In this document: piece after piece, positions 42,401 to 49,100 of the stretch
Layout of the letters: the number at the start of each line of letters is the position of its first letter
How positions within the stretch are numbered: position 1 is the stretch's first letter
Assembly (NCBI RefSeq): GCF_030867145.1
Contig: NC_134454.1
Coordinates: forward strand, 70,662,308 to 70,726,307
DNA length: 64,000 bases
Direction: 5' to 3'
Source of the DNA: Opisthocomus hoazin
Taxonomy: Eukaryota; Chordata; Aves; Opisthocomiformes; Opisthocomidae
Notes under the pieces: model-generated
Database searches by the model: none
Seen by the model: the letters and a program-made list of their open reading frames with translations, nothing else
Told to the model about the DNA's origin: nothing
Made by a program: the position numbers and the translations under genes

Positions 42401-42518
42401 ACCCCGGCCTCCTGCCGCCTTCGCCGGCGCCTGCTTTGCCCTTCTTGTCGCCGGAGGCGGCGGCAGCCCCGTCCTCCTCAAACACGCTAAAGAGCTCGTC
42501 GCCGAACGCGTCCGCCAT
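311..42518 (-). CDS. MTREX: MTREX (MTR4/SKIV2L2), exosome RNA helicase, 5' 21 coding exons, 3' end off window
   Basis: MTREX is the ATP-dependent 3'-5' RNA helicase that feeds RNA to the nuclear exosome in the TRAMP, NEXT and PAXT complexes. Coding exons in transcription order: 42403-42518, 41862-41993, 40411-40477, 38145-38207, 37490-37602, 36468-36642, 35394-35484, 34903-35027, 33592-33690, 32714-32816, 32445-32576, 31169-31248, 29670-29780, 24878-24979, 22411-22536, 8422-8572, 6405-6577, 6039-6107, 1661-1789, 827-937, 311-499. All introns are GT-AG and phases agree throughout, giving 819 codons without a stop. Motifs in order: DELFSVFE near the N-terminus, AHTSAGKT (Walker A, residues 153-160), DEIH (244-247), SAT (275-277), GINMPAR (motif V, exon 14), [10 protein letters not shown] (motif VI, 511-520), then the arch/KOW region from about 600. 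The human protein is about 1042 aa, so roughly 220 C-terminal residues lie left of the window. The start is chosen because ATGGCGGAC has A at -3 and G at +4 and begins the conserved N-terminus. It shares a promoter with DHX29. Confidence 0.97.
500..826 (-). other. MTREX: MTREX intron 20
   Basis: A 327-base GT-AG intron between exons 20 and 21. I see nothing beyond splice signals and AT-rich sequence. Confidence 0.8.
827..937 (-). CDS. MTREX: MTREX coding exon 20 (KOW)
   Basis: Residues 720-756, [18 protein letters not shown] and [14 protein letters not shown], later KOW strands. Acceptor gatag|GTT, donor CAA|gtaagt; phase 0 at both ends. Confidence 0.95.
938..1660 (-). other. MTREX: MTREX intron 19
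   Basis: A 723-base AT-rich intron. No recognisable repeat or RNA gene was seen. Confidence 0.8.
1661..1789 (-). CDS. MTREX: MTREX coding exon 19 (KOW)
   Basis: Residues 677-719, [18 protein letters not shown] and then a polar loop ending DEKGEMQ. Acceptor caacag|CCA, donor CAG|gtttgt, which departs from the consensus at +3. Confidence 0.95.
1790..6038 (-). other. MTREX: MTREX intron 18 (4.2 kb)
   Basis: AT-rich unique-looking sequence between exons 18 and 19. I found no CR1 end, tRNA or long simple repeat. Short open frames here (for example near 2.1-2.5 kb) have no recognisable protein features. Confidence 0.75.
6039..6107 (-). CDS. MTREX: MTREX coding exon 18 (KOW start)
   Basis: Residues 654-676, [20 protein letters not shown]: the first strands of the arch KOW domain, which binds structured RNA and AIM-bearing adaptor proteins (known from the family). 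Acceptor tttcag|GTG, donor AAG|gtaaaa. Confidence 0.95.
6405..6577 (-). CDS. MTREX: MTREX coding exon 17 (arch begins)
   Basis: Residues 596-653, including [18 protein letters not shown] and [16 protein letters not shown], the stalk of the arch that carries the KOW domain. The first residues (RVNNLEGQ) differ from the human ones I recall. Acceptor catag|GA, donor AAG|gtagtt. Confidence 0.95.
6578..8421 (-). other. MTREX: MTREX intron 16
   Basis: A 1.84-kb AT-rich intron with A/T homopolymers around 6.78-6.81 kb. Nothing else recognised. Confidence 0.75.
8422..8572 (-). CDS. MTREX: MTREX coding exon 16 (winged helix)
   Basis: Residues 546-595 plus one base, from [18 protein letters not shown] through [18 protein letters not shown], the winged-helix region after RecA2. 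Acceptor ttttcag|GGT, donor GAAA|gtaagt. Confidence 0.96.
9068..9235 (+). mobile_element. CR1 LINE 3' end fragment
   Basis: It runs from a degraded coding end (gttgcctgagagaggttgtg) through the typical CR1 3' UTR (agatgacc...ccttacaacc) and ends cattctgggattctgtgag. Oriented antisense to MTREX. Severely 5' truncated and diverged. Confidence 0.88.
9519..9951 (+). mobile_element. CR1 LINE 3' fragment
   Basis: About 430 bases of CR1. The C-terminal reverse transcriptase coding end is recognisable in frame in parts (elements such as [30 protein letters not shown]), followed by the 3' UTR and the terminal ttctgtgattctgtg repeats. 5' truncated. It lies 280 bases after the previous CR1 in the same direction. 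Confidence 0.93.
12110..12165. repeat. Inverted repeat, 11-bp arms
   Basis: gctgtagccag at 12110-12120 and ctggctacagc at 12155-12165 are perfect reverse complements with a 34-base loop. The loop holds a second small pairing option (cagctgg with ccagctg). Function unknown; intronic. Confidence 0.7.
17340..17901 (-). mobile_element. CR1 LINE 3' fragment
   Basis: It begins on the plus strand with tcatagaatcatagaa (the CR1 3' end reversed), then 3' UTR and the end of the RT coding region antisense, stopping near 17901. 5' truncated, same orientation as MTREX. Close to the 23.1-kb copy over the shared part. Confidence 0.93.
22411..22536 (-). CDS. MTREX: MTREX coding exon 15 (motif VI)
   Basis: Residues 504-545. 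[20 protein letters not shown] holds motif VI with both arginine fingers intact (residues 511-520), followed by [15 protein letters not shown]. Acceptor cctag|ATA, donor AAG|gtagga. It is followed by the longest intron of the window (13.8 kb). Confidence 0.97.
22537..24877 (-). other. MTREX: MTREX intron 14
   Basis: A 2.3-kb intron whose centre is a CR1 copy at 23146-24093. The flanks look like ordinary AT-rich intron. Confidence 0.8.
23146..24093 (-). mobile_element. CR1 LINE 3' fragment (0.95 kb)
   Basis: It starts with the CR1 3' terminus tcatagaatcataga and extends into the RT domain. On the minus strand, RT-like pieces such as [15 protein letters not shown] sequence and [20 protein letters not shown] C-terminus are broken by stops and frameshifts. 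The 3' target sequence starts at 23146; the 5' break is near 24093. Confidence 0.92.
24878..24979 (-). CDS. MTREX: MTREX coding exon 14 (motif V)
   Basis: Residues 470-503: [17 protein letters not shown] (motif V) followed by KFDGKDFRW. Acceptor atttag|GCG, donor TGG|gtaagt; phase 0 at both ends. Confidence 0.96.
25610..26727 (+). mobile_element. CR1 LINE, partial RT to 3' end
   Basis: It begins inside the RT domain ([20 protein letters not shown], then TSGVPQGS) and has a small internal deletion near 25795. It continues through [44 protein letters not shown] and [21 protein letters not shown] segments to a 3' UTR ending attccatgatttta. Stops such as the one at 26193 and frame changes make it non-coding. 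Very similar to the 39.4-kb copy. Confidence 0.93.
26869..29392 (-). mobile_element. CR1 LINE, 2.5 kb, with endonuclease and reverse transcriptase remnants
   Basis: The longest mobile element here. Read on the minus strand from 29392: the C-terminal endonuclease half ([15 protein letters not shown], then [11 protein letters not shown]) continues to the linker. After a frameshift near 28615 comes the RT ([33 protein letters not shown]). A TGA stop lies at about 28133, then [19 protein letters not shown] and [14 protein letters not shown], a frame break near 27577 and an intact C-terminal piece to 26957. The 3' end is the usual tcatagaatcatagaa reversed. The ORF1 region and the 5' part of ORF2 are missing, so it cannot mobilise itself. 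Confidence 0.95.
29670..29780 (-). CDS. MTREX: MTREX coding exon 13
   Basis: Residues 433-469, with [16 protein letters not shown] and ILFSEGLIK, the conserved RecA2 segment ahead of motif V. Acceptor tcccag|GTT, donor AAG|gtacat. The next intron downstream is filled with two convergent CR1 LINEs. Confidence 0.96.
29781..31168 (-). other. MTREX: MTREX intron 12
   Basis: A 1.39-kb AT-rich intron holding the 22-bp tandem duplication at 30342-30385. Nothing else recognised. Confidence 0.75.
30342..30385. repeat. Perfect 22-bp tandem duplication
   Basis: A 22-base unit beginning taacaatctattaacac occurs twice without mismatch (30342-30363 and 30364-30385), which suggests a recent slippage or repair event. 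Confidence 0.95.
31169..31248 (-). CDS. MTREX: MTREX coding exon 12
   Basis: Residues 406-432, [18 protein letters not shown] and then LPQ, a helical part of RecA2. Acceptor ttcttag|AT, donor CAG|gtaagt. Confidence 0.95.
31249..32444 (-). other. MTREX: MTREX intron 11
   Basis: A 1.2-kb intron. No repeat or RNA gene recognised. Confidence 0.7.
32445..32576 (-). CDS. MTREX: MTREX coding exon 11
   Basis: Residues 362-405 of RecA2, containing [18 protein letters not shown] and [14 protein letters not shown] (motif IV region). Acceptor ctgcag|GT, donor ACAG|gtacag; phases fit both neighbours. Confidence 0.96.
32714..32816 (-). CDS. MTREX: MTREX coding exon 10
   Basis: Residues 328-361 plus one base, a charged surface insertion ([17 protein letters not shown], then [12 protein letters not shown]) typical of vertebrate MTR4. 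Acceptor tctag|GGA, donor AAAG|gtgagt. Only 137 bases of intron separate it from exon 11. Confidence 0.96.
32817..34902 (-). other. MTREX: MTREX introns 9 and 8 (around exon 9)
   Basis: Introns 32817-33591 and 33691-34902 consist of AT-rich sequence without recognisable repeats. Exon 9 (33592-33690) lies between them. Confidence 0.7.
33592..33690 (-). CDS. MTREX: MTREX coding exon 9
   Basis: Residues 295-327, beginning [17 protein letters not shown] and ending VVDEN: the linker from RecA1 towards RecA2 that is strongly conserved in the Ski2-like family. Acceptor tatag|CCT, donor AAT|gtaaag. Confidence 0.96.
34903..35027 (-). CDS. MTREX: MTREX coding exon 8 (SAT motif)
   Basis: Residues 253-294. 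ERGVVWEE is followed by [15 protein letters not shown], with motif III SAT at residues 275-277, the coupling motif between ATP hydrolysis and unwinding. Acceptor tttcag|AA, donor CAA|gtaaag. Confidence 0.97.
35394..35484 (-). CDS. MTREX: MTREX coding exon 7 (DEIH box)
   Basis: Residues 223-252 plus one base. It contains [13 protein letters not shown] and the Walker B motif [11 protein letters not shown] with DEIH at residues 244-247. Acceptor ttctag|ATT, donor TTCAG|gtatcc. Confidence 0.97.
36468..36642 (-). CDS. MTREX: MTREX coding exon 6 (motifs Ia-Ic)
   Basis: Residues 164-222 of RecA1, containing [16 protein letters not shown] (motif Ia) and GDVTINP followed by CLVMTTE (motif Ib/Ic region). 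Acceptor atacag|G, donor GAG|gtaaga. Sequence agreement with vertebrate MTR4 is very high here. Confidence 0.97.
37490..37602 (-). CDS. MTREX: MTREX coding exon 5 (Walker A)
   Basis: Residues 127-164. It carries [14 protein letters not shown] and the ATP-binding motif I AHTSAGKT at residues 153-160, with an intact lysine (K159). Acceptor tttttag|GAA, donor GCAGA|gtaagt. The donor position is fixed by the need to form the codons E-Y-A across the junction. Confidence 0.97.
38145..38207 (-). CDS. MTREX: MTREX coding exon 4
   Basis: Residues 106-126, beginning VALPADED and ending KAAK, immediately before the Q-motif-like [10 protein letters not shown] of exon 5. Acceptor tgtag|GTT, donor AAA|gtaagt; phase 0 at both ends. 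Confidence 0.93.
38208..40410 (-). other. MTREX: MTREX intron 3
   Basis: A 2.2-kb intron whose right half is the plus-strand CR1 at 39443-40301. The left part looks like plain intron. Confidence 0.8.
39443..40301 (+). mobile_element. CR1 LINE 3' fragment, sister of the 25.6-kb copy
   Basis: It starts abruptly at cttgaggataggaaggcttt and runs through the RT C-terminal coding region, with an open stretch of 183 codons from 39517 to 40068, to a 3' UTR ending atgattctacga. Segments around 39650-39725 are identical to 26080-26160. It is oriented antisense to MTREX and 5' truncated. Confidence 0.93.
40411..40477 (-). CDS. MTREX: MTREX coding exon 3
   Basis: Residues 83-105, containing [11 protein letters not shown] and then VEGCTHE, which lead into the first RecA domain as in other MTR4 proteins. 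Acceptor ttttag|T, donor GAG|gtgagt. Confidence 0.93.
40478..42402 (-). other. MTREX: MTREX introns 2 and 1
   Basis: Intron 2 (40478-41861) is unremarkable AT-rich sequence. Intron 1 (41994-42402) passes from AT-rich into the CpG island. Confidence 0.75.
41862..41993 (-). CDS. MTREX: MTREX coding exon 2
   Basis: Residues 39-82 are charged and lysine/serine-rich, probably disordered, with a KRSEEK start and a GKKPKLED segment that could serve as a nuclear localisation signal. Acceptor gtggcag|GAAACG, donor ATTAA|gtaagt. Phase fits exon 1 (GG+G) and exon 3 (AA+T). The segment is poorly conserved compared with the helicase core. Confidence 0.92.
42403..42518 (-). CDS. MTREX: MTREX coding exon 1 (start codon)
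   Basis: This exon encodes residues 1-38 plus two bases of codon 39. The ATG is at 42518-42516 in strong Kozak context (caagATGG). The motif DELFSVFE matches the conserved N-terminal segment by which yeast Mtr4 docks on Rrp6-Rrp47 (known from the family). A low-complexity Ala/Gly/Lys tail follows. The donor is GG|gtgagg in very GC-rich sequence. The 5' UTR is not delimited. Confidence 0.93.
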
Positions 42519-42522
42519 CTTG
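42511..42522 (-). promoter_or_regulatory. YY1-like motif overlapping the MTREX start codon
   Basis: On the minus strand the sequence reads CAAGATGGCGGA, matching the YY1 consensus AAnATGGCG. This element is common just downstream of the transcription start in housekeeping genes, where it can supply the initiator ATG. Confidence 0.6.
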
Positions 42523-42565
42523 CCCGCCGGTCCCAAAATGCCACGCGCGGGTCAGCCTCCCCTCA

Positions 42566-42580
42566 CCCCCCCCCCCCCCC
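42566..42580. repeat. 15-base C homopolymer in the promoter
   Basis: Fifteen consecutive C on the plus strand (G on the MTREX sense strand), about 48 bases upstream of the MTREX ATG. If the MTREX transcript starts further upstream, the mRNA leader would contain a G15 run. Homopolymers of this kind are prone to length error in assemblies. Confidence 0.9.
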
Positions 42581-42841
42581 GGATCCTTCCCGCCCCTACC
42601 CCGGCGCGGCACCCCGAGAAGAAGTAGCGCCCCCCGCCGCCGCGGGGCACTAGCCCGATCCCGATCCCGGTCCCACCCCGCCAGCACCGGTGCACCCTCC
42701 GCCGCCCGCCAGCGCCAAACCCCCGCCGCACCACCCCTTCCCACAGGCCCCCGCGGCCGGCAGCTACCCTTGCCCCGGAACCTGATTTCCGCAAGGCCTA
42801 GCAGGCCTGGCGGCGGCAAGGTGTGCTCCCTCAGATGCTGA

Positions 42842-42886
42842 CCAATGGAAGGCTGAGGACGGTGACAAGCGGTCGGCGCCTCCAAT
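42842..42886 (+). promoter_or_regulatory. Pair of CCAAT boxes (candidate NF-Y sites)
   Basis: Two plus-strand elements, gaCCAATggaa and ctCCAATgggg, start exactly 40 bp apart, about 80 to 120 bp upstream of the DHX29 ATG. NF-Y is commonly found at bidirectional CpG-island promoters, often as spaced pairs (known). Binding here is inferred from sequence only. Confidence 0.6.
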
Positions 42887-42963
42887 GGGGAGCGGGGGTC
42901 GGTGCCGAGCGGGGTGCCCGGATGTAGGTGGCTGAGCCGGTTCCGCCGCGGGCAGGGGGTGCC

Positions 42964-43132
42964 ATGGGTGGCCGCAACAAGAAGCAGCGGGCGGGCAGCG
43001 CGGCCCATACCGCCTCCGCCGCCACGGCCGCGGCCCGCGCTAGAGCCGCCGCCGAGGCCGCTGCTGCGGCCGCGGGCAGCCGAGCCGCGCCGCGGCCGCC
43101 GCCCGCTTCCAAAGAGCCGCGTGTCAAGCAAG
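42964..43132 (+). CDS. DHX29: DHX29 coding exon 1 (start codon)
   Basis: Residues 1-56 plus one base. The start is gccATGGgt, a near-perfect Kozak site. MGGRNKKQR is followed by a GC-rich, alanine- and arginine-rich stretch ending SKEPRVKQ, which matches the DHX29 N-terminus. Donor CAAG|gtaccg. The Ala tract comes from GCC/GCG/GCT codons and is probably disordered. Confidence 0.95.
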
Positions 43133-46100
43133 GTACCGGGCTCGGCGGCGTGAGGCAGCCCCGGGAGGGCGGTACAGGGTGCTGGCGGCCGAGGAGTGCC
43201 CCGGGTGGGCGGGAGCTGTCGGGGGCCGCGGCCTTACGGGGAGGGGCCTGGCGTTACGGAGCGCCAGGAGAGGCGCCTGAGGTGGCCCCGGCCCGCCGCT
43301 GGTCAGGCCTGGCTTTACCCCGTCTCGGTTCCTGGGGTGACCCCGAGCCGGGGCAGCCGTTTTGCGGCATCGATGAACACATTAGTTACCAAAAGTCTGC
43401 CCTTGTATTACTGGCAGTCCTTGTGGAGCTAGCGCTGGTGTGGCCCTTTCCCAGTAATGAGCTCCTCGTGTAGATGGTGCGTCCCGTACGTGCTCAAAGC
43501 CAACCTGATGTGCATTTGGGATATTTTTTGTGTGTGTGTGTGTTGCAAAAAAAGTCCAGCTCAGTTCCAGGGTTGGAGGCACTTCAGCAGTGTTGGATTA
43601 GCTGAGGGGTGACTGTTCTGGATGTGGCCTGAAAAACTAGTGTTCTGCAGCACTGTGAGATGTCAGTTTTCAATAAACCAGCTTTGCCAGAAGTAGCTCA
43701 GATGCCTGATAACATCAGCAAGAGACTGTAAGAGAATCACGCAGTGGCCAGGTCATTTGAGAGTCCAACTTGTTAACCTTGCCTTGCAATCCATTAACTT
43801 AAAACTGCCTGAACCGATTCACATACTCTGCTTTTACAAGTTTGGGCTCTGTTAAACATATTATGTCTCCCACTCCTCCGACACCATTGTGCTCAGTCGT
43901 CTTCAGAAACTGTCCTGCTTCTCTCACAGATTGTCTGCCATGGTGAAAAATAAGTCACTGTGAAAAAGAGGTTAGCACAGTCTAAATACTGTGTAGTTGC
44001 ACAGCCTACCAGTAAGTGCCAATAGTTAGCTCATGATTGCCAACTGCTCCTTGTGGCTCCTGACCAGAGGTGACCCTTTTTTTTTCTGAAATGTGGTTAC
44101 CTGTGCCCAGTCCTGATGTAAAAGTGGGCTCACCTAGAGCCTCTCTGCTGGCTGCCCAGGACAGACAAGCTGTCCTGCCTGCATGCTGGCAGGCTGAGGA
44201 GCTGAGAGGTGGCTGTGCCTCCCAAGGCACAGGGCTGCTCCCTCTGGGGTGGTGTGCAGCCTCGCAGGGTGGCAAAAGCTGTGAGGTTCCTCAGTTTTCT
44301 TATACCTGTGCAGTACCAGAAACAGTGTGTGAGTTCTGAAAACAATGGAATTCAATAACAAGCTGTGTGGTATTGTTCTAATACTGATAAATAGCTTTGT
44401 GAATTAGTATATTTCTAACAGCTGCTAAATGATAAGTATTTAAGAATGACCAGAGCAGGCCAAGGGCCTCCATAAGCCAGTGCCCTCTCCTAGATAGGGG
44501 CCGAAAGCAGGTTCCTAGGTAAGAATAGGTCCAACATGGAGTGATACTGCTGTAGGGTACTCTTGCATTCTCCACTAGTTGTGGCTTAGGGTCCTCCTGA
44601 GCCAGATGCAATGTTTTTTTCAGTGTCCTCCCAAGCTGATTGATTTCTTTACTACAAAGCTATCCTGTCTGCCCTTGGACTTTGATAAACGTCTGATATC
44701 CACAGCTTCAGCGGCAAAGAGTTCTGTTACAGAGCCATGCACTTTGTAATAAAAAAACCTCAGCAGTCTTGCTCGTTTTGAACCTGCCATTATCTTCCCT
44801 GTTTGGCATTCCTTGTTCCAGTGTTGAGAGAGAGTGAGCAGTCAATCCCACTTGCTCTCATCGTCCCCCTTCATGGTTTTGTGTCTTGTCTATTAAGAGT
44901 TGTATCCTTGTTCACTTTTCCTTGTTCAAGGGCCTTTCTATACTGCTGATTATTCTTCTTGTTATGTACCTCTACGTTTCTGCCAAATTAGTGTAACATT
45001 TGCTTGCACTAACCTGTGTTACGTTTGGTCTGCTTAGCTACTGTAAACAATGTTATCTGTGTTCTGCTTATGTAATTGATGGTTATTTGCAATTTGCAGG
45101 TCCAAAAACTTACAGTTTTAGTTCAACAACAGATTCAAGTGCTGCTGCAAATCTAGATAAGTCTGTTCTTAAGGCAAGTATCTTCTTTATGTAAAACAAC
45201 TTTGGTTTTCATAGTACTCTTTTAGCTGAGTAAATGTTTCTTCAGCTCTTCTTCAGTATTACGTTACACAGGTAAACTACATTTGTGTATTAAACATTGA
45301 CTGTCTTGAGTTTGATATGTTAGGGATTTCAAGTGTGCTTCACAAAATAAGGGTAGAATAACAGGGCAGGAGAATGTCTCTATTTTTATTGCATACAGGA
45401 CTACTAAAACTTATGTTTCGACTTCTGCTGTGCATGTAGATTCTTATTCCTGTCAGAGGTAGAGTACAGATTTTATATAACAACCTTGATAGCTACCAAA
45501 GCTTGGTTTGTGTTGTAGAAGTGTTAAAAATACTAAAATTATTATTTTACTAAATTTTTTTTAAGCCGGATGGGAAGGAGAGCATCACAGGTTGTATCTT
45601 GATGATCAAATTATTTTATACTAGGTCTTGTAAGCAGAGGAGAAAGACCTTGTTCTTTCTGGTAGAAGTTTTAAAAATTTCTTCACAGTATTTCCCTTGG
45701 CATACTAAATTTCCTTGAAGATGTAAATGGGCCTTCTCTGTAATAAGGAGTGAACTGTCCTATTTCAAGTAAAAATGTATAGCTTGCAAAGTAAAAAGAA
45801 ATAAAAAGTGTCCCTTTCATAAGAAATGCTTACTGCACTTTAGGGAACGCTGGAAAAGTTGGAATGTGAATGGCAGAGTGATTTCTGCATTCTGATTTCC
45901 TTAGCCATGAAGAGTAGTGATATGTCATAAGACTTTGTACTGTTTTGCTTTGTATCAACTAATTTTCTCTGTGCAGGTGATGATAAATGGTAATTTGGAG
46001 AAAAAGATTATTGATGTAATAAATGACCATAAAAAACAAAATGATGACAAAGGAATGATTTCCAAGAGACTTACTGCTAAGAAACTACAGGTAGAGTTTA

Positions 46101-49100
46101 AAGTGTTGTTCTCTGATGTTGTTTATTTAGAATAAACAGTTTCTTTTTTGTCATTTGTGTCATACCACACTTCTGCATGCAGTACAAGCCAGTGTAGCAT
46201 GCTTTCCGGTAGTTACATTAATGATCAGTCAGTGGAATTGACAGATATGCTTATTAGGGAAGATATGTCTTCATGCATGCAGTAACTAAAATGAGAGTTT
46301 TCAGACAGGATAGAGGAATAGAACTTAATCTGAATGTTTGAAGTTTTGACATGTTTTTGTTTCATATAGCTGGGAAATGGTAGATTTATTTTTGTAACTA
46401 GAAAATACAGTACGTACAGAGGCTGGGATGTAGATTTATTTATACGTATGCATACACATTTACAATAACATTATTATATAAGTATGTTTGCAACAGGATG
46501 TTCTGCTCAGCCTTCTGATACGTTAATTTATGCTGTTTACCTCCATTTAATGCCAGTTATCTGATATGTGGGAAATAGGAGTTTACAAGCCTATATTAGA
46601 TTGCTAGATTAAATCCTAATATTTTTTGAGTTTTTTTTTACAGGATGTGTACATGGCTTTACAAAGATTCTCTTTTAAGACTGAGCACATTGAAGAAGCA
46701 ATGAAAAATACACTTTTATATGGTGGTGATCTTCACTCTGCACTTGATTGGCTTTGTTTAAACCTTCCTGATGGTGAGTACAGTGACAGAGAACTGACTA
46801 CAGTTTTTAACAGAAGAGTAATAGGACCTACTCAGGCATGGAATGCTTTGTAGTAGTAATTAAATATAATGTTTAACTAAGACCGGTAGTCATCACAGTG
46901 TTCCTTTCTTAGATGTGCTGCTGACTGTTTCTGAGATATTTTTTTAGTGTATAAAGTCTTGTAGACGTCTTGTTCTTACTCGTAAGAGTTTTATGGAACT
47001 CCAACAAGCAGATGCTGGCTTATCTAAATGCTAAAGCTTAATTTTATTTCAGGCATGTTAGTTCTGTTTTTATGTTGTTCAAGTTGGCTCCCAATACTTT
47101 AAAAGATTTTTCAGTAATTATTATTGACATATTCTATGACATCTTTTTTTTACTTTGAAGATGCCTTGCCTGAAGGTTTTAGCCAGCAGTTTGAAGAACA
47201 GCAACAGAAACCTAGAGCAAAATTTTGTTCTCCTGTGTCAAAACGTGATCTTCCACCTCAAGTAGTGGATAACAGAAAGAAAGAAAATGGCCCTGAAACT
47301 AAGGTAATCAGAGAAATTAATTTGTATTTACTTGGGGGTAAGAGAGGGTGAGGTTTTCTAAAATACAGAATTTGCATTGACTTCCAACACTGATGTGAAA
47401 AACTTCTGAAATTACGTATACATAATGCTTGTCATCCACATTATTTAACTTCAGTGGAATGGTCGTTTGAAGATAACATTTCTTTTTTCATGTGGAGTCT
47501 AGAAGGGTCTTCATAGTTCGTTTCTGTGGTAAAGCATAGCTTAATTTTCTCCTGGAATGGGTTTATTCTATTTACAGATGGCGCTCTTTATTCACTTTTG
47601 TGAGTTTAAGTTTGCCTGTGTACTTGCAATGTTTTGATTTCTGTGCTTAATGAATCTTAAACCTAGAAATCGAAGATTTCTTTCAAAAGTGTTTTTTTTT
47701 TTCTTACAGCAGTTACACTGGTTCAAGCGTTAATGTCTATGTAAGTGTATCATGAGACGTTTACCCTCATTGGAGAAGTTTGATCCATGTTTTTTTCTGT
47801 TATTTATGTCATATAACTTCATTTCTATATAAAATCTTAGGCAATGGTTCCTAAATACTGACAGAGAAAATCATTGGTGTTTTCGCTTACTGTTACTACT
47901 TTCAGTTTTCGTTGCTCTTCCTAGGAGGCAAATGTGGGGAAAGAGAAAGAAATTAGTATGAAGGAATGGATTTTGCGATACGCTGAACAACAGAGTGATG
48001 AAGAGAAGAATGAGTCTGTGAAAGAGACAGATGAAGAGAAGTTTGACCCAGTAAGATAGACTAACACTTCATGGAAGTCTTTCAAAAACTGCTATGTCTG
48101 ATACATTTCCAAGCAGTGGTTCTATTTGTTAAAAGATAGGGATTGAATACTTCTTTTACATTATCTATTTTTACATTTACAGGCTACTGAAGGGGAAATG
48201 TGTTGATAATTCTCCTTTCCTAAGTGTTTTTTCCTTTCCTGTGTTTTTATATTGAACTCAAAATACTGAATGTGTTGTGCTGGAAAGGAAAGATTCTCAA
48301 AACTAATTCTAAGTAAGATTAGGAAAGTAACTATCAAATTCTGAGAGGTTTTGACTTTTAGTTACGTAAAAAACTAATGGTTCCTCCTTTATGTAAGTTT
48401 GGTATAAAGGACAAAAAAACCCACCCTTTTTTATTATGAGGTTCATTAAAAGTGACAAGCATACAACATTCACTTGTAATTAATAATTCTGTTTGAAATA
48501 GAATGAGAGGTATGTACAGCTGGCTGCCAAGCTTTCAGAAGCGAAAGAACAAGCAAGCATCTCCAAGCAAGACAAAGACAAGCAAGCCCAGAAAGTAGCA
48601 CAGGAGAAAATAAGAAGAATTCAGCAAGGTAGAGCTACACAAATTACCTGTTTTATGGCCTGCTTGTTCATTATGCAAGTGAGTCTCCAAGTTGGATTGA
48701 ATTGGTTTCATCTTCTTTTACGGCACTGTGTAAATTGCAGGCTTTCCTGGATCGTTCCTTTCCATGTGGGTCAAATTCTAAAAAGTCAGTAACATTTCAC
48801 TACTGCCGTGTTTGGGTGTTCAGTATGGTTTAATATAAATGGTCTTTTAAAGAATAAATGAATAGCATTACATGAAGAATAAATGGAAGAATAATATTCT
48901 TTAAGGAATAAATGCTCAGCAGTTGGTAGGTGCAAGTTGTATTCTTTCTCTGACAGAAATGGCAATTCTTGAAGAACATCCGGTATTTAATCCAGCTATA
49001 AAGATTTCAAACCAACAACAAAATGAAAAGAAGAAAACTCCCTCACCTCAGGCTCAAGAAACCACTTTGAATTTGAGCTTGCTTGAAAAACCCGGTGCTG

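Larger units (their letters stand above)
42150..43350. promoter_or_regulatory. CpG island, shared bidirectional promoter of MTREX and DHX29
   Basis: GC- and CpG-dense sequence contrasts sharply with the AT-rich introns on either side. It spans MTREX exon 1 and DHX29 exon 1, whose start codons are 445 bp apart and point away from each other. I see no TATA box in the gap. CCAAT boxes lie at 42842-42846 and 42882-42886, an ETS-like CCGGAA at about 42775-42780 and a YY1-like element over the MTREX start codon. Island edges are judged by eye. Transcription start sites are not visible. Confidence 0.9.

Noticed and set aside
41829..42653. Plus-strand open frame of 274 codons over MTREX exons 1 and 2
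   Set aside because: It lies antisense to two MTREX exons in the CpG island. High GC removes stop codons by chance, the composition is Pro/Ala-rich and there is no domain.
42487..43131. Minus-strand open frame of 214 codons across the promoter and DHX29 exon 1
   Set aside because: Antisense shadow in GC-rich sequence (Gly/Arg-rich) with no recognisable feature.
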